DNA of 64,000 bases from Palsa-504 sp963756575 (lineage in GTDB: Bacteria; Actinomycetota; Actinomycetes; Streptosporangiales; Streptosporangiaceae). Made by a program: the position numbers and the translations under genes. Within the stretch, counting starts at the first letter, position 1, and each line of letters opens with the position of its first letter. Below the pieces are notes generated by a model, which ran no database searches, was not told where the DNA came from, and was given only the letters and a program-made list of their open reading frames with translations. This document shows positions 1 through 7,431 of this stretch, piece after piece. Location of the stretch: contig CAVWOM010000001.1 in assembly GCA_963756575.1 (NCBI GenBank), positions 682,001-746,000 on the forward strand. The letters are read 5' to 3'.

Positions 1-111
1 CTGCTGTGACGATTAGCGTGGAAACTCCGGGCTACGCGGAAATTCCGGTGGACTATTGTCCCCCGGATGTTCCGCATAGCCCAGAATATCCAAGATCTTT
101 TGGCGCGTGCT

Positions 112-184
112 GGGGTGGGTGCGCGCGCTGGGGTGGGTGGGTGTGCTGGGTGGGTGGGTGGGTGGGTGGGGCGGGTTGGGGTGG
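112..184 (+). repeat. G-rich GGGT tandem repeat (G-quadruplex-prone)
   Basis: The stretch has about ten runs of three or four G separated by single T or short spacers; from 148 to 186 the unit GGGT repeats almost perfectly. It lies just downstream of the stop of the acyl-CoA dehydrogenase gene, which runs on the minus strand, so its transcript would carry the C-rich complement. Regular G3 runs with one-base loops fit the classical intramolecular G-quadruplex pattern. No convincing gene is seen in bases 1-235. Confidence 0.75.
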
Positions 185-235
185 TGGAGTTGAGGTTGGA
201 GCTGGGTGGCCCGGGTGATGTCCGCGGCCGTCTGG

Positions 236-1417
236 CTATACGAAGGCGCTCAGGCCGGTGATGGCGCGGCCGACGATCAGGGTGTTGATCTCGCGGGTGC
301 CTTCGTAGGAGTAGATCGCCTCGGAGTCGGCGACGAAGCGGCCCACGTTGTTCTCCAGCAAGATGCCGTTCCCGCCCAGGAGCTCGCGCGCCCAGCCGAC
401 GGTTTCGCGCATCCGGACCGTGCAGAACGCCTTGGCCAGCGCGGAGTGATGGTCTTCGGCCAGGTCGAGCTGCTGCAGCCCGGACAGCCGGGCGCACAGG
501 CAGGCCGACGCGGTGACGTTGGAGAGCATCTTGACCAGCAGGTCCTGGACCAGCTGGAAGCCGCCGATCGGGCGGCCGAACTGCTGCCGCTGCCGGGCGT
601 AGGCCAGCGCGTGCTCGTAGGCGCCGCGGGCGCAGCCGGTGGCCTGCCAGGCCACCCCGGCCCGGGTCAGCCGCAGCACCTTGGCGGTGTCGGCGAACGA
701 GTTCGCCTCCTGCAGCCGGTTCTCCTCCGGCACCCGGACCCCGTCCAGGGTGATGTGCGCGTTCTGCACCACGCGAAGCGCGATCTTGTCGGTCTGCTTG
801 GAGGTCTCGAAGCCGGGGGTGCCCTTCTCGACCACGAACCCCTTGACCTTGTCGTCCTCCAGCGAGCGGGCCCAGATGATGACGTAATCGGCGAAGGTGG
901 CGTTGCCGATCCACTTCTTCTGCCCGTCCAGCACCCATTCGTTCCCGTCGCGCCGGGCCGTGGTGGTCAGCCCGCCCGCGACCCCGGAGCCCACGTCGGG
1001 CTCGGTCAGGCCGAACGCGCCGATCTTCTCCATCCGCACCATCTCGGGCAGCCAGCGCTGCTTCTGCTCCTCCGATCCGCACAGGAAGATCGAGCCCATG
1101 GCCAGGCCGCCGTGCACGCCGAAGAACGTGCTGATGGACGGGTCCACCCGGGCCAGCTCCATCGCGATCAAGCCGTCGAGCAGGAACCCGCCGCCGGGGC
1201 AGTCGTAGCCCTGGTACAGCTGGCCGGGGATGCCGAGCTCGCGGAACTCGCCCATCAGGTCGAACGGGAACTCTTCCCGGGTCCAGTAGTGGTTGATGAC
1301 CGGCTGGACCTTCTTCTCCATGAACTCCCTGATCCGGCGCAGGAGCGCGCGCCCCTCGTCGTCGATCGAACCCTCGATCAGGTAGAAGTCGGCATCGGTC
1401 ACAGCGGTACGCGTCAT
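236..1417 (-). CDS. Acyl-CoA dehydrogenase
   Basis: FAD-dependent alpha,beta-dehydrogenation of an acyl-CoA thioester. The 393-residue protein has normal family length, with the helical N-terminal domain, the FAD-binding signature GAFGLTEPDVGSG near residue 135, and the C-terminal motif YEGTREI near residue 370, which holds the catalytic glutamate in glutaryl-CoA/isovaleryl-type enzymes. Overall it looks closest to glutaryl-CoA dehydrogenase-like members, but the substrate cannot be read from sequence. The gene lies 15 bases downstream of the PhaZ-like hydrolase gene and is probably the last gene of the operon that starts with the stress protein or the NCS1 permease. Confidence 0.93.
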   Translation of the reverse strand: MTRTAVTDADFYLIEGSIDDEGRALLRRIREFMEKKVQPVINHYWTREEFPFDLMGEFRELGIPGQLYQGYDCPGGGFLLDGLIAMELARVDPSISTFFGVHGGLAMGSIFLCGSEEQKQRWLPEMVRMEKIGAFGLTEPDVGSGVAGGLTTTARRDGNEWVLDGQKKWIGNATFADYVIIWARSLEDDKVKGFVVEKGTPGFETSKQTDKIALRVVQNAHITLDGVRVPEENRLQEANSFADTAKVLRLTRAGVAWQATGCARGAYEHALAYARQRQQFGRPIGGFQLVQDLLVKMLSNVTASACLCARLSGLQQLDLAEDHHSALAKAFCTVRMRETVGWARELLGGNGILLENNVGRFVADSEAIYSYEGTREINTLIVGRAITGLSAFV

Positions 1418-1432
1418 AGGAGTACACCTACC

Positions 1433-2254
1433 TCACGGGGCGGCGAGGAAACCGTCCACCACCGGCGCCAGCGTGGCCGCCTCGGTGATCAGGCCGAGGT
1501 GGCCGCCGCCGTAGACGTGCAGCCGCGAGTCGCGGATGAGGCGGTGCATCAGCCGGGCGTTGGCCACCGAGATGATCGGGTCGTCGTCCCCGGCCAGGAT
1601 GAGCACCGGCTGCCGCAGCCAGGGCAGGTACGGCACGCCGGTCCAGCCCGCCACCGCGGCGAGCTGGTAGAAGTAACCGCGCGAGCGGCCCGAGCGCGGC
1701 CCCTCGTGCAGCACCGTGCTGGCCGCGGCCCAGTCGGTCCGGGCCGAGCCGCCGTAGAGGTCGCCCGCCACCCGCTCCAGGTAGGCGTGGTCCAGGTAGC
1801 GCCGCGGCGTCATCAGGTGCGCCAGCACCGAGGGCCGGGCCAGCACCATCGGCGCGCCCGCCGCCGTGGCGGTCAGCACCAGCCGACGGCACCGGGACCC
1901 CTGGAACGCGGCGAAGTGCTGCGCCACCGCGCCGCCCCAGGAGATGCCGAGGACGTCCACGTGGTCGTGGCCGAGTTGGGTCAGCAGGCCGGCGATCAGC
2001 CGGCCCAGGCCGGTGAAGCGGTAGGGCCCCGGCGGCAGCGGCGAGCCGCCGATACCGGGCGGGTCGAACCTGATCACCTCGACCGCCGGGTCCACGGCGG
2101 CCGCGAACGGCTGGAGTGCCTCCAGGCTGGCGCCGATCCCGTTGATCAGCAGCAAGGGAGGGCGAGGCGGGGAAGCGGCGTCGTTCGTTCCCGCTCTTAT
2201 CGCGACCCTCAGCCGCTGCGGGCCGACGGCGACCGTACGGACCTCAGCGGGCAC
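1433..2254 (-). CDS. Alpha/beta hydrolase, PhaZ (intracellular PHA depolymerase)-like
   Basis: A 273-residue alpha/beta-hydrolase. The nucleophile elbow reads GISWGG near residue 117, the acid is probably in AGDDDP, and the histidine is in GGGHLG near the C-terminus. The opening LLLINGIGASLEALQPF, the FDPPGIGGS segment and the GISWGGAVAQ elbow match medium-chain poly(3-hydroxyalkanoate) depolymerase PhaZ more closely than generic esterases. No PHA synthase is nearby, so a related ester or thioester hydrolase remains possible. Its first codons overlap the end of the NCS1 permease gene by 11 bases, which suggests translational coupling. The acyl-CoA dehydrogenase follows after 15 bases. Confidence 0.85.
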   Translation of the reverse strand: MPAEVRTVAVGPQRLRVAIRAGTNDAASPPRPPLLLINGIGASLEALQPFAAAVDPAVEVIRFDPPGIGGSPLPPGPYRFTGLGRLIAGLLTQLGHDHVDVLGISWGGAVAQHFAAFQGSRCRRLVLTATAAGAPMVLARPSVLAHLMTPRRYLDHAYLERVAGDLYGGSARTDWAAASTVLHEGPRSGRSRGYFYQLAAVAGWTGVPYLPWLRQPVLILAGDDDPIISVANARLMHRLIRDSRLHVYGGGHLGLITEAATLAPVVDGFLAAP

Positions 2255-3782
2255 TGGCGTGAGCGTGCTTGGGGGCCCGGGCCCGGCCGCCGGAGAAGAG
2301 CAGGTACAGCACCAGGGCGACGCCGAACCCGACCGCCCAGTTGTAGTCGTAGAGCGGTTTCAGGAACGGGATCAGGCCATCTTGCGGGAACGGGCCCTGG
2401 CCGGGCGCCGACCAGGCCCCGCCGACGGCCAGCACCGCGCCGATCACCAGAGCGAGCGTCCCGCGCCAGTTCCACCCGCCGGCGTACCAGTAGGCGCCGC
2501 CCCGGCGGTACAGGTCGGGCAGGCTCAGCTCGGTCCGGCGGAGCAGCCAGTAGTCCGCGATCAGCACCCCCGCGACCGCGCCCAGCAGGCCGCCGTAGAA
2601 GCCGAGCCAGACGTAGATGTAGACGTGCGGGTTGGCTAGTAGCCGCCACGGCTGGATCAAGATCCCGACCACGCCGGTGATGATCCCGCCGGTGCGGAAG
2701 CTGACCAGCTTGGGCAGCAGGTTGGAGAAGTCGTAGGACGGGCTGACCGTGTTGGCCGCCACGTTCACCGAGAGGGTAGCGACCAGGATGCTGAACAGCG
2801 CGAACCCGATCACCACCGGGTTGGTGAACTTGCCGGTGAGCTGGATCGGGTCCCAGATCGGCGCGCCGTAGATCTTCTGCGAGGCCGCGGTGATGAGCAC
2901 CGCGAGCAGCGAGAAGAAGAACATCGTGGTGGGCAGGCCGAGGGCCTGGCCGATGGCCTGCTGCCGCTGGCCGCTGCCGAACCGGGTGAAGTCCGGCATG
3001 TTGAGCGACATCGTCGACCAGAACGCGATCATCCCCATCAGCGACGGGAAGAAGATGGGCCAGAACTTGGTGCCCCAGCCGAGCTTGGCCGGCTCGGACA
3101 GGATCGGGCCGAAGCCGTGCGCCTTGGTCACCATGTAGACGAGCAGCGCGATGGCCGCGACCAGCACGATCGGGGCGGCCCAGTTCTCGAACCGGCGCAG
3201 CGTGTCCATCCCGCGCACGATGATCGCCATCTCCAGCACCCAGAAGATCGCGAAGGACAGCCACTGCGTCCACGGGTACCCGCCGAAGGCAGGCGTCGCG
3301 TGCGTCCAGCCGTTCCCGGCCAGGGCGCCGATCAGGGTGTAGAAGCCCTCGCCGCCGATCCAGGTCTGGATGCCGAACCACGCGCAGGCCACCAGCGCGC
3401 GCAGCACGGCCGGCAGGTTGGCCCCGTTCAGGCCGAACGACGCCCGCGCGAACACCGGGTACGGGATGCCGTACTTGGTCCCGGCGTGGCTGTTCAGCAG
3501 CATCGGCACCAGCACGATCAGGTTGGCCAGCGCGATCGTGACGAGCGCCTGGACCCAGTTCATCCCGACCAGGATCAAGCCCGACGCCAGCAGGTAGGTC
3601 GGGATGCAATGGGACATCCCGATCCACAGCGCCGTGTAGTTGTACGTGGTCCAGTTGCGCCGTTCGATCGGCAGCGGGGCGAGGTCGCCGTTGGCGTACC
3701 CGCTGGCGGCTATCTCGTCGGTACTGGCCAGGCCAACCCGGCCGTCAGGGTAGACAACTTCCTCGGTAACCTGTGCCACCAT
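2244..3782 (-). CDS. NCS1-family nucleobase/hydantoin:cation symporter
   Basis: A 512-residue polytopic membrane protein expected to have 12 helices. The N-terminal signature, an ERRNWTTYNYTALWIGMSHC-type segment around residue 40, followed by GTKYGIPYPVFARASFG, is diagnostic of the NCS1 family (Mhp1, PucI, FurA-type transporters), which import purines, pyrimidines, allantoin or hydantoins with a cation. The specific substrate is not deducible. It is the first membrane gene of an apparent operon (permease, hydrolase, acyl-CoA dehydrogenase), overlaps the hydrolase by 11 bases, and lies 115 bases downstream of the SDR gene. Confidence 0.92.
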   Translation of the reverse strand: MVAQVTEEVVYPDGRVGLASTDEIAASGYANGDLAPLPIERRNWTTYNYTALWIGMSHCIPTYLLASGLILVGMNWVQALVTIALANLIVLVPMLLNSHAGTKYGIPYPVFARASFGLNGANLPAVLRALVACAWFGIQTWIGGEGFYTLIGALAGNGWTHATPAFGGYPWTQWLSFAIFWVLEMAIIVRGMDTLRRFENWAAPIVLVAAIALLVYMVTKAHGFGPILSEPAKLGWGTKFWPIFFPSLMGMIAFWSTMSLNMPDFTRFGSGQRQQAIGQALGLPTTMFFFSLLAVLITAASQKIYGAPIWDPIQLTGKFTNPVVIGFALFSILVATLSVNVAANTVSPSYDFSNLLPKLVSFRTGGIITGVVGILIQPWRLLANPHVYIYVWLGFYGGLLGAVAGVLIADYWLLRRTELSLPDLYRRGGAYWYAGGWNWRGTLALVIGAVLAVGGAWSAPGQGPFPQDGLIPFLKPLYDYNWAVGFGVALVLYLLFSGGRARAPKHAHASAR

Positions 3783-3849
3783 GCCACGGACCTCCCTGCG
3801 CGGACCTGCGGGTTTCTGGCCGAAACCGCAGTACCTTGAGGGTCCCCCG

Positions 3850-3864
3850 TGACGGTATACGTCA
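3850..3864. promoter_or_regulatory. Near-palindrome upstream of the NCS1 permease gene
   Basis: The sequence TGACGGTATACGTCA is a near-perfect 15-base palindrome in the 115-base gap between the SDR stop and the permease start, about 70 bases upstream of the permease ATG. Position and symmetry would suit an operator for a GntR/TetR-type repressor. No regulator gene is adjacent, so this is inference only. Confidence 0.35.
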
Positions 3865-3897
3865 ATCCTGGCGAAAGGACGATAGGGCTTAAAGGGT

Positions 3898-4638
3898 TCA
3901 GCCTCGCCCGATGAAGGGCATCGTGGTCGCGGTGATCGTGAGGAACTGGACGTTGGCGTCCAGCGGCAGCGAGGCCATGTAGAGCACGGCGTCGGCGACG
4001 TGCTGGGAGTCGAAGACGGGCTCGGCCATCATGGAGCCGTTGGCCTGCAGCACGCCCTGGGCGAACCGCCTGGTCAGCTCGGTCTCGGCGTTGCCGATGT
4101 CGATCTGGCCGCAGGCGATGCCGTACGGCCGCCCGTCCAGGGACAGCGACTTGGTCAGGCCGGTGACGGCGTGCTTGGTGGCGGTGTAGGCGATGCTGTT
4201 CGGCCGCGGCGTGTGCGCGGAGATGGACCCGTTGTTGATGATCCGGCCGCCCCGCGGGTCCTGGGCCTTCATCATCCGCACCGCGTGCTGGGCGCACAGG
4301 AAGACGCCGGTGAGGTTGGTGTCGACCACGCGCCGCCAGTCGGCCAGGTCGATCTCGTCCGCCTGAGCCGCCGGGCCGAACAGCCCGGCGTTGTTCACCA
4401 GCAGGTCCAGCCGTCCCCAGCGGTCCCGCACGGCGCCGAACAGGGCCGCCACCGAGCCGGGTTCGGTCACATCGGCCGGCACGACCAGCGCGGCGTCCGG
4501 CGGCGCGCCCTGCGCGGTCTCCTCGAGCAGTTCCGCGCGCCGGCCCGCCAGCGCGACCTGCCAGCCCGCGCCGAGCAGCGACTGGGCGATGACCCGGCCG
4601 AGCCCCGAACTCGCCCCGGTGACGACGGCAACGCTCAT
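3898..4638 (-). CDS. SDR-family NAD(P)-dependent oxidoreductase
   Basis: Classical short-chain dehydrogenase/reductase of 246 residues. The Rossmann motif TGASSGLG is at residues 7-14, NNAG near 88, the catalytic serine in NGSIS near 140, and the YxxxK pair in YTATK near 155. The substrate is unknown. The N-terminal glycine pattern and the arginine-rich region after AGRRAE suggest NADP(H) use. It lies 31 bases downstream of the universal stress protein gene and 115 bases upstream of the permease gene, so co-transcription with both is plausible. Confidence 0.92.
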   Translation of the reverse strand: MSVAVVTGASSGLGRVIAQSLLGAGWQVALAGRRAELLEETAQGAPPDAALVVPADVTEPGSVAALFGAVRDRWGRLDLLVNNAGLFGPAAQADEIDLADWRRVVDTNLTGVFLCAQHAVRMMKAQDPRGGRIINNGSISAHTPRPNSIAYTATKHAVTGLTKSLSLDGRPYGIACGQIDIGNAETELTRRFAQGVLQANGSMMAEPVFDSQHVADAVLYMASLPLDANVQFLTITATTMPFIGRG

Positions 4639-4669
4639 GCTGATACCTGGCCCTCTCTGTGGATGATGG

Positions 4670-5140
4670 TTAGGGAACCACGGTGACCGGCCACCGGCCG
4701 GCCTTGACCAGCCGGACCGCCAGCGACCCGACCCAGCGGTGCCCGGCCTGCATGGAAGCGCCCACGATGACGGCGTCGGCGCGCATCTCGTCGGCCACCC
4801 GCCGCAGTTCGGTGTACGGGTCGCCGTGCGCGACCACGAACGTGAGCGGCACGCCCAGCCGCTGGGCCCCCGCCTCGGCTTCCTGCCGCAGGCTGGCGGC
4901 CGTCTCCCGGAGCGCCTCCTCCTGCGCGGCGATCACGCCCGCCCCGCCCCCCGCCGCCGCCCCGTACATGCCCGACGGCCGCTCGACGTAGACGCAGACC
5001 AGCCGGGCCCCCTGCCGCCGGGCCAGCCCGGCGGCGTACGCCCCGGCCCGCATCGACGTGACGGTGTCATCCACCCCGACCAAGATGACCTTGGGCCCGT
5101 CGGTCCCCAGCTCGAAGGCCCCGCCTTCCGCGTCCGCCAC
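4670..5140 (-). CDS. Universal stress protein (UspA family)
   Basis: Single Usp domain. The strand-loop VILVGVDDTVTSMRAGAYA opens the fold, and the C-terminal part has the nucleotide-loop region VIVGASMQAGHRWVGSLAVRLV followed by PVTVVP. The ATP-binding consensus GxxGxxxxGS(V/T) is degenerate (GASMQAGHRWVGS), so ATP binding is uncertain. The frame is open to 5203, but I prefer the GTG at 5140: the residues upstream look non-coding, and a perfect TATAAT ends six bases before this GTG, as expected for a leaderless mRNA. The SDR gene follows after 31 bases. Confidence 0.85.
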   Translation of the reverse strand: MADAEGGAFELGTDGPKVILVGVDDTVTSMRAGAYAAGLARRQGARLVCVYVERPSGMYGAAAGGGAGVIAAQEEALRETAASLRQEAEAGAQRLGVPLTFVVAHGDPYTELRRVADEMRADAVIVGASMQAGHRWVGSLAVRLVKAGRWPVTVVP

Positions 5141-5146
5141 ACCGGA

Positions 5147-5152
5147 ATTATA
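5147..5152 (-). promoter_or_regulatory. -10 box TATAAT of a leaderless promoter for the stress protein
   Basis: A perfect TATAAT on the minus strand ends six bases before the GTG at 5140, so transcription would begin at or next to the start codon. No Shine-Dalgarno sequence precedes the GTG. The -35 region is weak. Confidence 0.6.
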
Positions 5153-5428
5153 GGAACCCGCCCGGTGCCGAACCGCCCCCGGTGCCCGCCGCGCCCCCCG
5201 CATCGGCCGCCATGCGCTCCGCCTCTGCTCGAGCCGCGTGAAACCCGAGGTTCAGTGCGCCAGAGCGCAGTGGAAGCCCGGTTTCATCTCGTGTGCTGAG
5301 GCTCCTGGCCGTCGGCACACAGCACGGCTCGGACTCAGAGCTCACAGAAGGCACAGAAGTCACTCAGCTGGGGCGCAGGATACCGGGGTGCGCCGCGGCC
5401 GAGGGCTGGGAGGTGGCAGGCTGTACGG

Positions 5429-6475
5429 ATGCGGTTGGCGACGTGGAACGTGAACTCGGTGAAGGCGCGGCTGCCCCGGCTGCTCGAGTGGCTGGATGAG
5501 GCCAAGCCCGACGTGCTGTGCCTGCAGGAGATCAAGACCACCACCGCGCTGTTCCCCGAGGCCGAGGTCAGCGAGCTCGGCTACGAGGTGGCGGCGCACG
5601 GCGAGGGCCGCTGGAACGGCGTCGCGCTGCTGTCCAGCGTCGGTCTCGAGGACGTCAGCCGGGGGTTCCCGGGCCAGCCTAGCTACGCGGGCGAGGAAGA
5701 AGAGCCCACCCTGCTCGACGAGCCTGGCCTGCGCCCGCCCGAGGCCCGCGCCGTCGGCGCCACCTGCGACGGCGTCCGGGTCTGGTCGCTGTACGTGCCG
5801 AACGGGCGTACGCCGGAGTCAGCGCACTACGCCTACAAGCTGGAGTGGTTCGCCGCGCTGCGCACGGCGCTCGAGGCTGAGCTGCACGAGTATCCCCAGC
5901 TCGTGGCGCTCGGAGACTTCAACGTGGCGCCGACCGACGACGACGTGTGGGACCCGAAGGTGTTCATCGGCTCCACCCACGTCACCCCGCCCGAACGGCA
6001 GGCCCTGGCCGACCTGCGCGCCCTCGGGCTCACCGACGTCATCCCCAAGCCGATGAAGGGCCCGCACCCCTTCACCTACTGGGACTACCGGGCCGGCGCC
6101 TTCGCCAAGGACATGGGCATGCGCATCGACCTGGTGTACGCCAGCCAGGCCGTCGCCGGCCGGGTGGCCGGCGCCTACGTGGACCGCGAAGCCCGCAAGG
6201 GCAAGGGCCCCTCCGACCACGCCCCGATCGTCGTCGACCTGGACTTACAGGCTCTCGAAGTACGCGGCCTGGACCTTTTTCGGCACGCACATGCACCACG
6301 CGTCGGTCAGCAGCTCGCGCAGCTCGTCAACGTCCAGAACACCAAGGCGGGCGCGGACCCACTGGTACCGCTCGTCGCTGGGCAGCGGCATCATGAACGT
6401 CTCCGGCCGGCTGGCCACCAGCGCGGCCCGTTCCTCGCGCGGGAAACCGAACCCCAGCCGCTCCTCGTCCGGTGA
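5429..6475 (+). CDS. xthA: Exonuclease III (AP endonuclease, ExoA/XthA type) with a run-on C-terminus
   Basis: DNA-repair AP endonuclease/3'-5' exonuclease of the EEP fold. The opening RLATWNVNSVKARL, the metal-binding glutamate in LQEIKT (residue 34), the active-site pair in GDFNVAPTDDDVWD (near 165) and the C-terminal SDHAPIVVDL (near 262) are all present. The family normally ends about here (roughly 265-270 residues), but no stop occurs. The frame continues for about 75 residues through codon 273, a rare TTA that is the complement of the TAA stop of the opposing YjbR gene, and ends at 6476. The extension is antisense to that gene and is probably not functional domain. A lost stop or an indel is possible. 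Confidence 0.9.
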   Translation: MRLATWNVNSVKARLPRLLEWLDEAKPDVLCLQEIKTTTALFPEAEVSELGYEVAAHGEGRWNGVALLSSVGLEDVSRGFPGQPSYAGEEEEPTLLDEPGLRPPEARAVGATCDGVRVWSLYVPNGRTPESAHYAYKLEWFAALRTALEAELHEYPQLVALGDFNVAPTDDDVWDPKVFIGSTHVTPPERQALADLRALGLTDVIPKPMKGPHPFTYWDYRAGAFAKDMGMRIDLVYASQAVAGRVAGAYVDREARKGKGPSDHAPIVVDLDLQALEVRGLDLFRHAHAPRVGQQLAQLVNVQNTKAGADPLVPLVAGQRHHERLRPAGHQRGPFLARETEPQPLLVR

Positions 6476-6589
6476 GACCGAGGCGTAGACGATCCGCCCG
6501 ACCCGGAACTTCACGTGGTCCCTGATCAGGTGCTCGGACGACCGCGGCAGCCCCATCGCGATCACCCGCACGTCCGCCAGCGAAGCCAT
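6245..6589 (-). CDS. MmcQ/YjbR-family protein
   Basis: A 114-residue CyaY-like-fold protein. The features FRVGRIVYASVSPDE, the FGFPREERAALVASRPETF segment and the closing WCMCVPKKVQAAYFE are typical of the MmcQ/YjbR family, whose members are proposed DNA-binding proteins without a proven role. The ATG follows the TAG stop of the amidohydrolase gene with no spacer, so it is the last gene of the exporter/ligase operon. The final 77 codons are antisense to the extended tail of exonuclease III. Confidence 0.88.
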   Translation of the reverse strand: MASLADVRVIAMGLPRSSEHLIRDHVKFRVGRIVYASVSPDEERLGFGFPREERAALVASRPETFMMPLPSDERYQWVRARLGVLDVDELRELLTDAWCMCVPKKVQAAYFESL

Positions 6590-7431
6590 CTACAGCCCCA
6601 GGACCCGCTCGGCATTGGCGTGGAAGACCAGGTCCATCACCGACTGGTCGTAGCCGAGCTCGTCCCACTCGCGCAGGATCCGCTCATACGGCAGGCTCGG
6701 GTGGTCGCTGCCGAACATCATCTTCTCCCGCAGCCGGCCCCGGATGTCGGTGCGCAGCGACGGCGGGAAGTACTTCGGCGCCCAGCCGGACAGCTCCCAG
6801 TACACGTTGCCCTTGTGCAGCGCCACCGCGGTCATCTCGTCGGTCCACGGCCAGCCGGGGTGGGCGGCGATGATGGTCAGCGACGGGAACCGGGCGGCCA
6901 GGTTGTCGACCGACAGCGGCCGGGCGTGCTCGATCCGGGCGCCGAGGCCGCCCGGCAGGCCGGCCCCATCCCGGTCGTGCCCACGTCGATCATCACCGGC
7001 ACGCCGAGCCCGGCGATGGTCTCGAACAGCGGGTTCAGCCCGGGCTCGTCCACCGCGTAGTGCCCCATGATCGGGTGGAAGTGGAAGCCGAGCACGCCGT
7101 GCTCGCGGACCGCCTGGACCGCGTTGGAGATGGCCCGCTCGCCCTTGAACGGGTCGACCGCCCCCCAGGCGCCGACGAACGTCTCCGGGTGCCGGTCCCG
7201 CATCGCCGCGACGTAAGCGCTGGTGCAGGGCGGGGCGCCGGTCACCGCCTCGATGTCGAACGCGACCAGGACCGCCTCGACCCCGGCCGCCCGCACGTCG
7301 GCGACCACGTCCTCCTCGGGCTTGCCCGTCCATTCCTTGCCCCAGTACTTCCCGAGCGCCTCCGCGTAAGGCCCCTGCGAGGCGATCCACTCCTGGGTCC
7401 CGGGATAGCAGTGCAGGTCGATACGCCGCAT
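6590..7431 (-). pseudogene. Amidohydrolase family 2 (ACMSD-like), one-base frameshift
   Basis: TIM-barrel metal-dependent hydrolase of the amidohydrolase-2 family. The N-terminal part starts MRRIDLHCYPGTQEW, has GVLGFHFHPIMGHYAVDE mid-way, and breaks after GVPVMIDVGTTGMGP. The rest continues in another frame: IEHARPLSVDNLAARFPSLT, then IIAAHPGWPWTDE and MMFGSDHPSLPY, the usual C-terminal metal site. The total of 842 bases is one short of an intact frame; restoring one G in the GGGG run near 6961-6966 would give a continuous protein of about 280 residues. It may be a sequence error. The start overlaps the ligase stop as TGATG. Possible roles are aromatic-acid ring-cleavage or decarboxylation steps. 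Confidence 0.85.

Noticed and set aside
206..2680. An 824-codon plus-strand open frame, and other long plus-strand frames such as 23199-25985
   Set aside because: They are shadows of the minus-strand genes: Arg/Gly/His/Pro-rich translations with no domains, caused by high GC at third codon positions.
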